This document shows positions 24,720 through 32,046 of a stretch of 64,000 nucleotides of DNA, piece by piece (position 1 is the first letter of the stretch; every line of letters begins with the position of its first letter). The stretch covers positions 744,001 through 808,000 of the forward strand of contig NZ_CP070499.1 in NCBI RefSeq assembly GCF_016925615.1, read 5' to 3'. Source of the DNA: Natronosporangium hydrolyticum. Its GTDB lineage: Bacteria; Actinomycetota; Actinomycetes; Mycobacteriales; Micromonosporaceae. The notes beneath the pieces were generated by a model. That model was not told where the DNA came from, did no database searches, and worked only from the letters and a program-made list of their open reading frames with translations. A program made the translations under genes and the position numbers.

Positions 24720-24749
24720 CCGGCGCCGGCCTTGCGGGACCGGCGCCGG
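24720..24749. terminator. Bidirectional terminator between metG and lanA
   Basis: CCGGCGCCGG occurs at 24720-24729 and again at 24740-24749, ten bases apart. The unit is self-complementary, so the two copies form a perfect 10-bp stem with a 10-base loop. It lies 13 bp after the metG stop and 10 bp after the convergent lanA stop. Confidence 0.7.
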
Positions 24750-24758
24750 GGAGGCCGG

Positions 24759-24896
24759 TCAGTCTTCGCAGATGCGGGTGGGGTTACCCGGTATTGGGAT
24801 GCTGTAGACACTCCACGGGTAGCTCGGGCCGGTATGCGGGCCCGCTGGTTCTTCCGGCTCGGCCGGAAGTTGTTGGAGCGCGAGCACGTTGTTCAT
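24759..24896 (-). CDS. lanA: Class III lanthipeptide precursor peptide (LanA)
   Basis: 45 codons. The ATG (24896-24894) overlaps the lanKC stop by one base (TGATG) and has GGAGG 7 bases upstream inside lanKC, so translation is coupled. The leader starts MNNVLALQQL; LxLQxL at residues 5-10 matches the class III leader box read by LanKC. An acidic, Pro-rich stretch (PAEPEEPAGP) follows. The presumed core holds Ser25, Ser29, Ser32, Thr22, Thr40 and a single Cys43 near the end (ICED). Ser29-Val-Tyr-Ser32 is an SxxS unit as in labionin precursors, but the Cys is ten residues away. Thr40-Arg-Ile-Cys43 could give a four-residue methyllanthionine ring. The cleavage site is not clear. Too short for standard ORF cut-offs, so easily missed. 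Confidence 0.83.
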   Translation of the reverse strand: MNNVLALQQLPAEPEEPAGPHTGPSYPWSVYSIPIPGNPTRICED

Positions 24897-27484
24897 CAGT
24901 TCACCTCCCTAGTTGTTGTCGAAATGAACAGCTGGCCGGTCGGACCGGCCAGGATCCGGTGGAGCGCCAGCAGTACGCCGGCTGCGCCCGTACCTAGGTC
25001 GCAGCTGAATCGCAGTCGACCGGAGCCGAGTACCCGGCTACGTCCGGCGGGGCCGGGGGCGGCATAGGCGACCAGTCCGGCGGCCAGCCGCTGCGCGGTC
25101 GCCCCCGCCGAAGGGTCGCTGGCGCCCGCGAGGTCGGCGTGTTCGGCGTGGGCGAAGACGAGACCGGCCAGTCCAAGGTAGAGTCCGGACTCGACGGTAA
25201 CCGGCTGGTGTGCGCCGGCCAGCACAGCCGCGCTGGCGGTGGCGAGTCGCTCGTCGGTGTCGTCGGCGTGGCGGTAGCGGGTCAGCACCAGGGCCACCCC
25301 GGCCGAGCCGATCCCAAGGTAGGGCATCATGCGTGGGGTGGCGTCGTCGTCGGGGAACATGAGATGGCCGCGGATCTCGACCCCGCGACCGAGTTCGTCC
25401 ACGAGTAGCTGGCGTCCGACTTCGAGGTAGTGCTTCGCATCGGTGGCGCGCCAAAGCTGGTGCAGGAAGAGCGCCATGCCCGAACGTCCGTTGAGGAGTC
25501 CGGTGGGGTTGTCCGGCCCGAGGAGTTCAGCCGCTTCCGCCATGACCAGCTGGTCGCCCAATTCGACGGCCTGAGCCAGCAGCGCGGCCTCGCCGGTTCG
25601 GGCATGCAGCGTCAACAGTGCGGTTCCGACCCCGGCGCTGCCGCCGCTCCACGAGCCGGCGGTACGGGTGAGGTGGTGCGTGCGGGCGGCCTCCACTAGG
25701 GTGAGTGCCTCGTCGAGCTGGCCATACTCGCCCAGCACGGCGGCGATCCCGGCGAGGCCGTAGTGGAGCCCCGGTGGGAACTCTGCCCGCCGGGCAAGCG
25801 CTTCGGACCGGAACCGGGCGACGCTACGCGGGTCGGCGGGTAGCCCGGCGTGGTGCAGAGCGTGGAGGACGCCGGCGGCCCCGTGCGCGAGGTTCCAGGT
25901 GTTGGTGGTGTACCCCTCGGGGACGGTCGGCCAGATCCGGTCCGGGTCGTCGGGCGCTGCGGTGGCGACCAGTTCGCGTCCGATCGCGTCCCGCAGTCGA
26001 CGTAGGTGGCGAATCGGGTCGGCGGCGAGCTCTACCGGGGCGGGTGTGACCGGGGCGCCGCCGGCGTTGCCACCGGGGGTGGGAAGGTGCCGGGTGGCGA
26101 GCTGCCAGAGCGACGGGGGCACCGGGTGTCGCCGGTTCAGGTGGGCTGCCAGGTGGGCCACGGCGGCCGGGTTGCGGACCAGCTGCTGGTGTACTGGTGC
26201 CAGCATGGTCAGCGCAACCGCGCTCAGACCGTAGTCGTCGGCCCCGGTTCCTGCCCTGGCGTGGGGGTCGGGCGGCAGGTAGCCGGGTGCGCCGAGGTCG
26301 ATCGGCGGCTGGTCCAGTCGGTTGCACGACTCGAAGTCGATCAGGCGTACCTGGCCGTCGTCGGTGATCAGGACGTTGCGCGGGTTGACGTCGCCGAACC
26401 GGTAGCCGAGCTCGTGCAGCCGCTGTAGCGCCCGGTTCAGCTGGGCGAGGTAGTCGAGACAGGCGTGGAAGTACGACTCGAACTCGGCCGGGCTGCCCTC
26501 CTGCAGGTACGGGTTGCGGCGGGCGGCGTAGCCGAACAGTGAGCTACCCGGCACCAGTTCGGTGACGAGAAAGTCATGCTCCCACTCCCGGAACAGTTCG
26601 ATCGGCTCCGGAGCCAGGCCGGGGGCGCGGGTGTGGAGGTCGCCGAGCACCCGGTGCTCGCGGTGGAGCCGCTGCGACGCGGTGCTGCCGTCCCAGTGGA
26701 AGCCGGTGTGCGCCCGGGCCTCTTTCAGGAAGACGGGCCGGCCGCTGGCGGCTACGGCTCGGTAAGCCCCGCCGGCGTTGCTCTGTGCCAGCGCGGCGGT
26801 CGCCCGGTAGCCACCGATCATCACGCCGCCGTCGGTCTGCGCCGGTGCCGGGGCTTTGGCGAGGAACGGGTCGGTGACTCCCTCGGGCAGCATGAACTGG
26901 TGGCTGCGGAGGTCCTCCACCCATTGGCCGGAGCCGTTGGTGAGCAGTGGCACCGCGCGACCATCGAGCGTGACTCGGGTCCGGGCCTGGAAGGCTCCGT
27001 ACCGGTAGTGCACTGTGCGGGAGTCGCCGAACCGTCGGTCGCTGAGGATATACGGGCCCGGTTCGTCGACCAGCGCCCCGGCGAGCTCTGTCAACAGCTG
27101 CCGGGCCGCGGACTCAGTTGCTGGGTAGAGGGTGCAGAACTTTCCGGCCTGGGACCGGACGCCGTGCTTGTGTCCCATGAGTAGAAACGCGAACTCGCTG
27201 GCCAGGTGCTTGAACGAGACGGTGGCGGTAGCACAGGCGGCGGTCACGCTGTCGAGGACTCGGGAGGCGCCGGGGAGCGTGGCCGAGACGTGGATCTTCC
27301 ATCCCTGCGCCGGCAGCGGCGGACCGGAGGGCGGCTCCCAGCTCAGCCAGACGTCGTGCCGGCTGCTCCGCCAGCCAACCGGCGGGCTGCTGGGGCGCAG
27401 CGGTCGGCTGTTGTCCTGGTGTCGGTGGCGGGGTTCGTAGTAGTCAGGATCGGCCAAGGTATATGAGACCGTGGTCAAATCCAC
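24896..27484 (-). CDS. lanKC: Class III lanthionine synthetase LanKC
   Basis: 862 residues, a tri-domain RiPP enzyme. The N-terminal lyase part (about 1-220) has LMGHKHGVRSQAGKFCTLYPA and GPYILSDRRFGDSRTVHYRYGAF, typical of LanKC. The kinase (about 225-490) has VFLKEAR, the catalytic loop GYRFGDVNPRNVL and LIDFESC in place of DFG. The C-terminal cyclase-like domain keeps GxG blocks (GSWSGGSAGVGTALL, YLGIGSAGVALVL, FSCDLGTGAAGVLLAL) but lacks the zinc-binding CHG and Cys of LanC, so it is class III, not IV. It phosphorylates and eliminates Ser/Thr in the precursor and then closes the rings. The start is a GTG with no clear ribosome site. No transporter or protease gene adjoins. Confidence 0.92.
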   Translation of the reverse strand: MDLTTVSYTLADPDYYEPRHRHQDNSRPLRPSSPPVGWRSSRHDVWLSWEPPSGPPLPAQGWKIHVSATLPGASRVLDSVTAACATATVSFKHLASEFAFLLMGHKHGVRSQAGKFCTLYPATESAARQLLTELAGALVDEPGPYILSDRRFGDSRTVHYRYGAFQARTRVTLDGRAVPLLTNGSGQWVEDLRSHQFMLPEGVTDPFLAKAPAPAQTDGGVMIGGYRATAALAQSNAGGAYRAVAASGRPVFLKEARAHTGFHWDGSTASQRLHREHRVLGDLHTRAPGLAPEPIELFREWEHDFLVTELVPGSSLFGYAARRNPYLQEGSPAEFESYFHACLDYLAQLNRALQRLHELGYRFGDVNPRNVLITDDGQVRLIDFESCNRLDQPPIDLGAPGYLPPDPHARAGTGADDYGLSAVALTMLAPVHQQLVRNPAAVAHLAAHLNRRHPVPPSLWQLATRHLPTPGGNAGGAPVTPAPVELAADPIRHLRRLRDAIGRELVATAAPDDPDRIWPTVPEGYTTNTWNLAHGAAGVLHALHHAGLPADPRSVARFRSEALARRAEFPPGLHYGLAGIAAVLGEYGQLDEALTLVEAARTHHLTRTAGSWSGGSAGVGTALLTLHARTGEAALLAQAVELGDQLVMAEAAELLGPDNPTGLLNGRSGMALFLHQLWRATDAKHYLEVGRQLLVDELGRGVEIRGHLMFPDDDATPRMMPYLGIGSAGVALVLTRYRHADDTDERLATASAAVLAGAHQPVTVESGLYLGLAGLVFAHAEHADLAGASDPSAGATAQRLAAGLVAYAAPGPAGRSRVLGSGRLRFSCDLGTGAAGVLLALHRILAGPTGQLFISTTTREVN

Positions 27485-27570
27485 GATGAGCGCCGTGGTC
27501 GGGAATGCACGAGGGACCTCCCAGGATGGAAAGGCGCCCCCGTCCCACCTATTCGGAACTCTCCGGAGTC

Positions 27571-27600
27571 ATCCTATTCCGCTGCGCCCACCTTAGGCAA
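27571..27600 (-). promoter_or_regulatory. Possible promoter of the lanKC-lanA operon
   Basis: Reading the minus strand, TTGCCT (27600-27595) and TAGGAT (27576-27571) are 18 bp apart, about 87 bp before the lanKC GTG. The match to the housekeeping consensus is moderate. The whole 27485-27791 interval (307 bp) holds no gene and serves as a divergent control region. Confidence 0.4.
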
Positions 27601-27633
27601 GGTGTCACCTCCGAGCGCCGCCCCGTGTCCGGG

Positions 27634-27662
27634 TTGACCGATTTCGGGCCATGAACTAGATT
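27634..27662 (+). promoter_or_regulatory. Promoter of the secreted-protein operon
   Basis: TTGACC (27634-27639) and TAGATT (27657-27662) are 17 bp apart, inside a locally A+T-richer patch (aactagatttagatccctag). It points to the signal-peptide gene at 27792 and probably drives the downstream genes to 31187. It lies 34 bp from the opposing lanKC promoter candidate. Confidence 0.55.
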
Positions 27663-27791
27663 TAGATCCCTAGATGCCACGTCGGTGGTGTCGCGGGAGC
27701 GTCCGGGGATCCGCTGACGTCGGGGCGCGCAGGTGCGCCAGCGGGAGGCCGCAGCTCACACCCGCCTACTCTCCTGAGTTGGGAGTTCCAC

Positions 27792-28136
27792 ATGCGACCC
27801 CATATCGCCGGCTGGCGTACGCCACTGGCTCTCCTCCTGTCGTTGGCGCTCACCGCCACGCTGATCGGTCCGGCGGTGGGGGCGCCGGGGGCCGCCGACG
27901 CCGCGCTGACCGTCGGCTCGGTGGCGGCGGCGCAGCTGTGGATCTCCTATGACGACGGTGGGAGCTGGTCGCCACAGTCGGTGCAGCCGTCGGGCGAAGG
28001 CAGCTTCCACACCAACCTGCCTACTCCGCCGTTGGATCACTCTGGGTTCGGGTCGATCCGGGTGGTCGCGAGTGACGTCGAGGGGAACCAGATCGACCAG
28101 GAGGTGATCCGCGCCTGGCGGGTTCCGGCGCCGTGA
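27792..28136 (+). CDS. Secreted single Ig-like domain protein (S8-protease tail-like)
   Basis: 114 residues. A Sec signal peptide (basic start, LALLLSLALTATLIGPAVGA, likely cleaved after an Ala near 34-38) is followed by one small beta domain: LWISYDDGGSWSPQSVQPSG, then GFGSIRVVASDVEGNQIDQ and VIRAW. That pattern (xVSYDDGxxW ... SLRxxAxDxxGNxxxQTVIRAY) is what I know from the C-terminal domains of secreted subtilisin-like S8 proteases in actinomycetes. Here no protease domain is present, so it is either a free-standing inhibitor/adhesion domain or the remnant of a protease with an internal deletion. First gene of the operon. Confidence 0.65.
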   Translation: MRPHIAGWRTPLALLLSLALTATLIGPAVGAPGAADAALTVGSVAAAQLWISYDDGGSWSPQSVQPSGEGSFHTNLPTPPLDHSGFGSIRVVASDVEGNQIDQEVIRAWRVPAP

Positions 28137-28219
28137 CCTGGATAAACCCCGACTATGCGGATTCTGAATCGCCGGTGGTTAGCGTCGTCCTCGTCAATGC
28201 GAGACGAGGGGGTGTCACC

Positions 28220-28570
28220 ATGTCGTTCTTGAGCGTGCTGCCGGGGGTGGTCGGTGCGGCCGGGAGCCGTACCGCCATGACCGCTGGGGACTGGTCTGGT
28301 TGGGCGCAGCACAGCGAAACCATGCTGCGCAACGCGGGTGGCGGCTGCCGATCGGGCAAACTCAGCTCCGCCTTCGACAGCTACCTGGCCCAGCTACGGC
28401 CGTGCCTGCAGAACCAGGCGGTACGGGCGAGCGCGCTGGGTGGCAACGCGGCTAGTGCGGCGAGCGCCGTGGACCAGGCGGACGGCGACAGCTCAGGGGT
28501 GCTCGGCGGCCAGGTCGGGAACCTGGTGTCGCAGGCCTCGGTGCTGGCGCGGCAGATCAACTTCGGCTGA
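28220..28570 (+). CDS. Small EspC/WXG100-like protein, possible type VII substrate
   Basis: 116 residues, mostly helical. The ATG at 28220 is preferred to an in-frame GTG at 28133 because it starts at a hydrophobic MSFLSVLPGVV segment and avoids overlap. The core has WSGWAQHSETMLRNAGGGC, FDSYLAQLRPCLQNQAVRASALGGNAASAASAVDQADGDSSG and a final helix. An Ala/Ser-rich helical hairpin and gene position before a large WXG-like protein suggest an ESX-type accessory or substrate such as the DUF6507/EspC group. The family call is tentative; WXG itself is not present. Confidence 0.5.
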   Translation: MSFLSVLPGVVGAAGSRTAMTAGDWSGWAQHSETMLRNAGGGCRSGKLSSAFDSYLAQLRPCLQNQAVRASALGGNAASAASAVDQADGDSSGVLGGQVGNLVSQASVLARQINFG

Positions 28571-28602
28571 CCGCCGCCGAGGGAAGCGGAGGACCTGTCG
28601 TC

Positions 28603-29838
28603 ATGGAACCCTTTGAGAAGCACCAGGCGGACGTCGGCGAGCTGCACGCGGCCAGCTCCGGCCTGCTCGCCGACGCCTCGCAGGCCGGCGACAACGTGTC
28701 GCTGACCACCCACGCATATCAGCCGGTGATCGACGACTGGCAGGGGCTCGGTGCGGGCGAGGCGCAGGGGGCGCCGCAGCCGCTGCGGGCCGGCGCCGAC
28801 CAGGCCAGCACGTCCCTGGCGTGGGCGGCGGTGGTGACCGAGTTCTGGGCCGGCAAGGTGGAGACCTTCAACTCTGAAGTGGACAAAATTGTCGAACGGT
28901 ACGAGAGCCAGGGGCCTCGCTACGGGGTGACCGGTGACGACCCGGATGACGACGAGATCGAGCAGGCCCGCCTGGATGCGCTCGCCAAGGCGCGTGAGCA
29001 GTGGTGGGAGGCGTACAACACGCACATCCTCGACGGCGAGGACCAGGCCGCCGCCATGCTCGCCGACGGCCCCACCGAGGCGAACCTGTCGGTGGCGAAA
29101 CGGTTCTTTGATGGAATGGACTGGTTCACCCGGAACATCGGTCCGGCGATGCCGTGGATCATGTCGGAGCTCTTCTTCGGCGGCAGATGGGCGCATCACA
29201 GGTGGTGGACGCGGCATTACCTGATCTGGGCACAACGGTACGTGGACGGACGCTGGGCTGGCGGTGTTCCGGATGCCAAAGGGGCGGCGCGGCTGGTAAC
29301 GACCGCCCTCCGAGAGAGCGGCCATGGTCAGCGGATGCGGCAGATGGCGACCTGGGCCTCCCGCTTGAGCTTGGTCACCGCCGGCGGGGCCGCCGCCGGA
29401 TTCCAGTGGTACGACGATCGGAACACCGGATACACCACCGAATACCGGGTAGCGCGCGCCGGTATCGCCGGTGGGATGACGGCTGGCTTCGCCGCCGCGG
29501 GTGGGCTGCTCGGCGCCGCGGCGGGCGCCGGCCTTGGCCCGAAAGGGGTGGTAGTTGGCTCGGTGGTCGGGAGCACGCTCGGCGGCATCGCGGGTGGTTG
29601 GGCGTCCGACCGTGCGATCGACAGCCTCGATTATGTCATCGACCACGCGGCCGGTTCGGCGCCCGGCTCCTCAGGCGGTGTCAGGGACGGTGCCGCCGCA
29701 TACGTCGGTGCCGCCGCCGGCAACCTTACCGAGCTGAGCAACCTTGGCCGGTGGGCGGTTCCCGGCAGCAGCGGGACGCCCGAGGCGGACCCGACGCAGG
29801 TACGCGACGACGTGACGAACTGGTTGGCGGGGCGCTAG
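28603..29838 (+). CDS. Putative type VII-secreted protein with glycine-zipper region
   Basis: 411 residues, unrecognised as a whole. The N-terminal 110 residues look like a WXG100/LXG-type helical hairpin (FEKHQADVGELHAASSGLLADASQAGDNVS, then ADQASTSLAWAAVVTEFWAGKVETFNSEVDKIVERY). A middle domain has Trp-rich stretches (EQWWEAYNTHILDGEDQAAAML, RWAHHRWWTRHYLIWAQRY). The C-terminal third is a long glycine/alanine zipper (AGIAGGMTAGFAAAGGLLGAAAGAGLG, VVGSVVGSTLGGIAGGWASD), as in pore-forming or membrane-inserting effectors. Together with the preceding small protein this resembles a T7SS effector locus. No immunity gene is obvious. Confidence 0.5.
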   Translation: MEPFEKHQADVGELHAASSGLLADASQAGDNVSLTTHAYQPVIDDWQGLGAGEAQGAPQPLRAGADQASTSLAWAAVVTEFWAGKVETFNSEVDKIVERYESQGPRYGVTGDDPDDDEIEQARLDALAKAREQWWEAYNTHILDGEDQAAAMLADGPTEANLSVAKRFFDGMDWFTRNIGPAMPWIMSELFFGGRWAHHRWWTRHYLIWAQRYVDGRWAGGVPDAKGAARLVTTALRESGHGQRMRQMATWASRLSLVTAGGAAAGFQWYDDRNTGYTTEYRVARAGIAGGMTAGFAAAGGLLGAAAGAGLGPKGVVVGSVVGSTLGGIAGGWASDRAIDSLDYVIDHAAGSAPGSSGGVRDGAAAYVGAAAGNLTELSNLGRWAVPGSSGTPEADPTQVRDDVTNWLAGR

Positions 29839-30339
29839 ATGAGAGGGGACGCAACTGTGCATGCAGCGAAGGCCGAGGAGATGGTCCAATACAAACACCC
29901 GCGGGCGGGTTTCTCGGTGCCCGTCCCCCGCGAATGGGAGCGCGCAGTAGATACTGCGGAAGTGCCGCTGATCGTGGCGGCACCACCTGATCCGCCCTGG
30001 CGGTTCCGGGCGAACCTGATTGTCACCGTCGACCAGCTCGGGCCAGAGGTGACGGTTGCCGCGCGGCACGCGGCGAACATCGAAGGGCTGCATCGGGCGC
30101 TTACGCGGTTTCGTCTGCTTGATCAGGAGGAGAGTCGGCTGCGGGGGTGCCCACTGCTCCGGACCCTCGGTCATCATGCGGCGGAGGCAGGAGCGGTGAC
30201 GTTCGAACAATGGATCTACATTGGTGAGGAGCACTGCTTCGCGCTGACCGCCTCGGTAGGCACATTGGAATATCCCGCCTATCGCGAGATATTCGCCGCG
30301 ATGGTTTACGAGTTCCGGCTTCCGCAGGAGGTTTCGTGA
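29839..30339 (+). CDS. LpqN/DUF1795-like protein
   Basis: 166 residues. The block YKHPRAGFSVPVPREWERAVD, then FRANLIVTVDQLGPEV, and FEQWIYIGEEHCFALTASVG is the PsbP/Mog1-like beta fold seen in LpqN and DUF1795 proteins. No signal peptide or lipobox is present, unlike LpqN itself, so it is probably cytoplasmic. The ATG follows the previous TAG with no gap; a GTG at 29857 is an alternative start. In mycobacteria and relatives such proteins accompany ESX systems, which suits the context. Confidence 0.65.
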   Translation: MRGDATVHAAKAEEMVQYKHPRAGFSVPVPREWERAVDTAEVPLIVAAPPDPPWRFRANLIVTVDQLGPEVTVAARHAANIEGLHRALTRFRLLDQEESRLRGCPLLRTLGHHAAEAGAVTFEQWIYIGEEHCFALTASVGTLEYPAYREIFAAMVYEFRLPQEVS

Positions 30340-31187
30340 CAGTCTCATTTGACCCGGTCAATGGGCGGCTACGGCTAGACGATGTAAGCTTCGCAGTTCT
30401 TAGGGACCTGGTTCGTCAAGACTCCACCGAGCAGCTGGACGGGCATCACCTTGCCGAGCTACGTGACAGCGGTGTGGTGCGCGGCTGCATACCGCATCCT
30501 TCTCTGGCGTACGGGCTTGACGCGGTGGCCGTGCCCGTGTGCCGGCTCACGTTGCGAGTCGACACCCCGGAGACGGATGTACTGCGCACCCGGCACGTGG
30601 CTGGCTGGTTGGGCCGGGACGCGATGGCGGTGCTTCGGGACGACGACGACGGTCTCCGGGAGTTTCGGACACAACCAGTGACGCTCTTGCCAGAGCTGGT
30701 CGCCACCGAGACCGAGTTCGGGCCGCGACCGCGACCGCCGGAGCTGTTCTTCGCCGTGCCGGCGGATGTGTGGGAGGAGCTGGTCACCACGGTCAACGGC
30801 AGGGCTGAGCGGGAGCAGGCGATGCTGCGGTTTGTCGATGCCGCGGCCGAGGCCGGCCCGGCGGCGGCCGATGCGGCCCGGCGGCTGGTGACGAGCCTAA
30901 GGCGGCGGTGGGAGGTGGCGGTGCGCTGGCGGCCGGCGCCCGGCGCGGTAGGTGAACGGTCGCTGCAGGTAGTCGACGCGCAGGTCGGCCTGTGGCGGGT
31001 GACAACGGGCCCCGGTGCGGTCACCCTTTCGGCGACCACCCCGACCGTGGTCTGGCAGGAGATCATCGGTCTGCTCCCGCAGGACGACGAGCTTGCGGCG
31101 CCCGAATCGGAGCCCGCCCGGGCTGGCTCCGCTGCTGCGGGCGGCGGCCTGGAATCATGGCAGGGTGAGTGGAGCGGACGCGGATGA
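30336..31187 (+). CDS. EspG-like ESX chaperone candidate
   Basis: 283 residues. VSFAVLRDLVRQDSTEQLDGHHLAELRDSGVVRGCIPHPSLAYGLDAVAVPVCRLTLRV near the N-terminus, LLPELVATETEFGPRPRPPELFFAVPADVW in the middle, and TTPTVVWQEIIGLLP near the end. The layout (initial helix, 'xLxxLxxxGxVxxGxxHPxLAxxL' block, mixed alpha/beta) is like EspG chaperones that bind ESX substrates, but identity is low by eye. GTG start overlaps the previous stop by 4 bases (GTGA). The end overlaps tatD by 23 bp. Confidence 0.45.
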   Translation: MTVSFDPVNGRLRLDDVSFAVLRDLVRQDSTEQLDGHHLAELRDSGVVRGCIPHPSLAYGLDAVAVPVCRLTLRVDTPETDVLRTRHVAGWLGRDAMAVLRDDDDGLREFRTQPVTLLPELVATETEFGPRPRPPELFFAVPADVWEELVTTVNGRAEREQAMLRFVDAAAEAGPAAADAARRLVTSLRRRWEVAVRWRPAPGAVGERSLQVVDAQVGLWRVTTGPGAVTLSATTPTVVWQEIIGLLPQDDELAAPESEPARAGSAAAGGGLESWQGEWSGRG

Positions 31188-32046
31188 ACGGCGGCAGCGG
31201 GCGGCGGGGCGGGGCGAGCACGAGGCGCCGCCGGCCCCGGAGCCGTTGCCGTTGCCGGTGGTGGACAGCCACACCCACCTGGACCTGGTGAGCGACGCCG
31301 GTGGCGGCGATCCGGCGGCGCAGCTCGCCGCCGCCGCCGCGGTGGGGGTGGACCGGGTGGTCCAGGTCGGCGTCGACTTGCCGTCGTCCCGGTGGGCCAG
31401 CCAGCTCGCCGCCGAGCACCCGCAGGTGCTCGCCACGGTCGGGGTGCACCCGAACGAAGCGCCCCGGCTCGGCGACGGGCTCGACGAGGCGCTGCGGGAG
31501 GTGGAGCGGCTGGCCGCGGCACCGCGGGTGCGGGGGGTCGGGGAGACCGGCCTGGACACGTTCCGGACCGGCCCGGAGGGGGCTGCGGCGCAGGAGGCCA
31601 GCTTCCGGGGCCATATCGCGATCGCGAAGCGGTTCGGCAAAGCCTTGATCATTCACGATCGGGAGGCGCACGCCGAGGTGCTGCGGGTGCTCGACGACGA
31701 GGGCGCCCCCGACCGGGTGGTGATGCACTGCTTCTCGGGCGACGCTGAGTTCGCCGACGAGTGTCTCCGGCGCGGGTTCGTGCTCAGCTTCGCCGGCACC
31801 GTGACCTTCCGTAACGCCAGGTCGCTGCGGGAGGCGGCGCGTCGTTGCCCGCCGGACCGGTTGCTGGTGGAGACCGATGCGCCGTACCTCACTCCGCACC
31901 CGTACCGAGGGCGCCGGAACGGGCCGTATCTGATCCCGGTGACCGTCCGCGGGTTGGCCGAGGCGCGGGGAGTGGAGCTGGCCCCGTTGTGTAGGGCGAT
32001 CAGCGACACCGGGGAGTGGGTCTTCGGTGGCTGGGGCGGGGCGTGA
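31165..32046 (+). CDS. tatD: TatD-family metal-dependent DNase
   Basis: 293 residues from GTG 31165. Amidohydrolase-fold nuclease. Metal ligands: DSHTHLDL at the start, Glu in GVGETGLD, His in [11 protein letters not shown], His in VMHCFSG, and Asp in [10 protein letters not shown]; all five are kept, with PYLTPHP and the NGP motif after them. The TRP-basic N-terminal 30 residues vary. It starts inside the 3' end of the EspG-like gene (23-bp overlap), and its stop overlaps the rsmA start by GTGA. tatD-rsmA-ispE is a conserved actinobacterial order. Confidence 0.93.
   Translation: MSGADADERRQRAAGRGEHEAPPAPEPLPLPVVDSHTHLDLVSDAGGGDPAAQLAAAAAVGVDRVVQVGVDLPSSRWASQLAAEHPQVLATVGVHPNEAPRLGDGLDEALREVERLAAAPRVRGVGETGLDTFRTGPEGAAAQEASFRGHIAIAKRFGKALIIHDREAHAEVLRVLDDEGAPDRVVMHCFSGDAEFADECLRRGFVLSFAGTVTFRNARSLREAARRCPPDRLLVETDAPYLTPHPYRGRRNGPYLIPVTVRGLAEARGVELAPLCRAISDTGEWVFGGWGGA

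Noticed and set aside
24896-27484. Class IV lanthipeptide synthetase (LanL)
   Set aside because: The cyclase domain lacks the zinc-binding Cys and Cys-His motifs, and the neighbouring precursor has a class III leader box.
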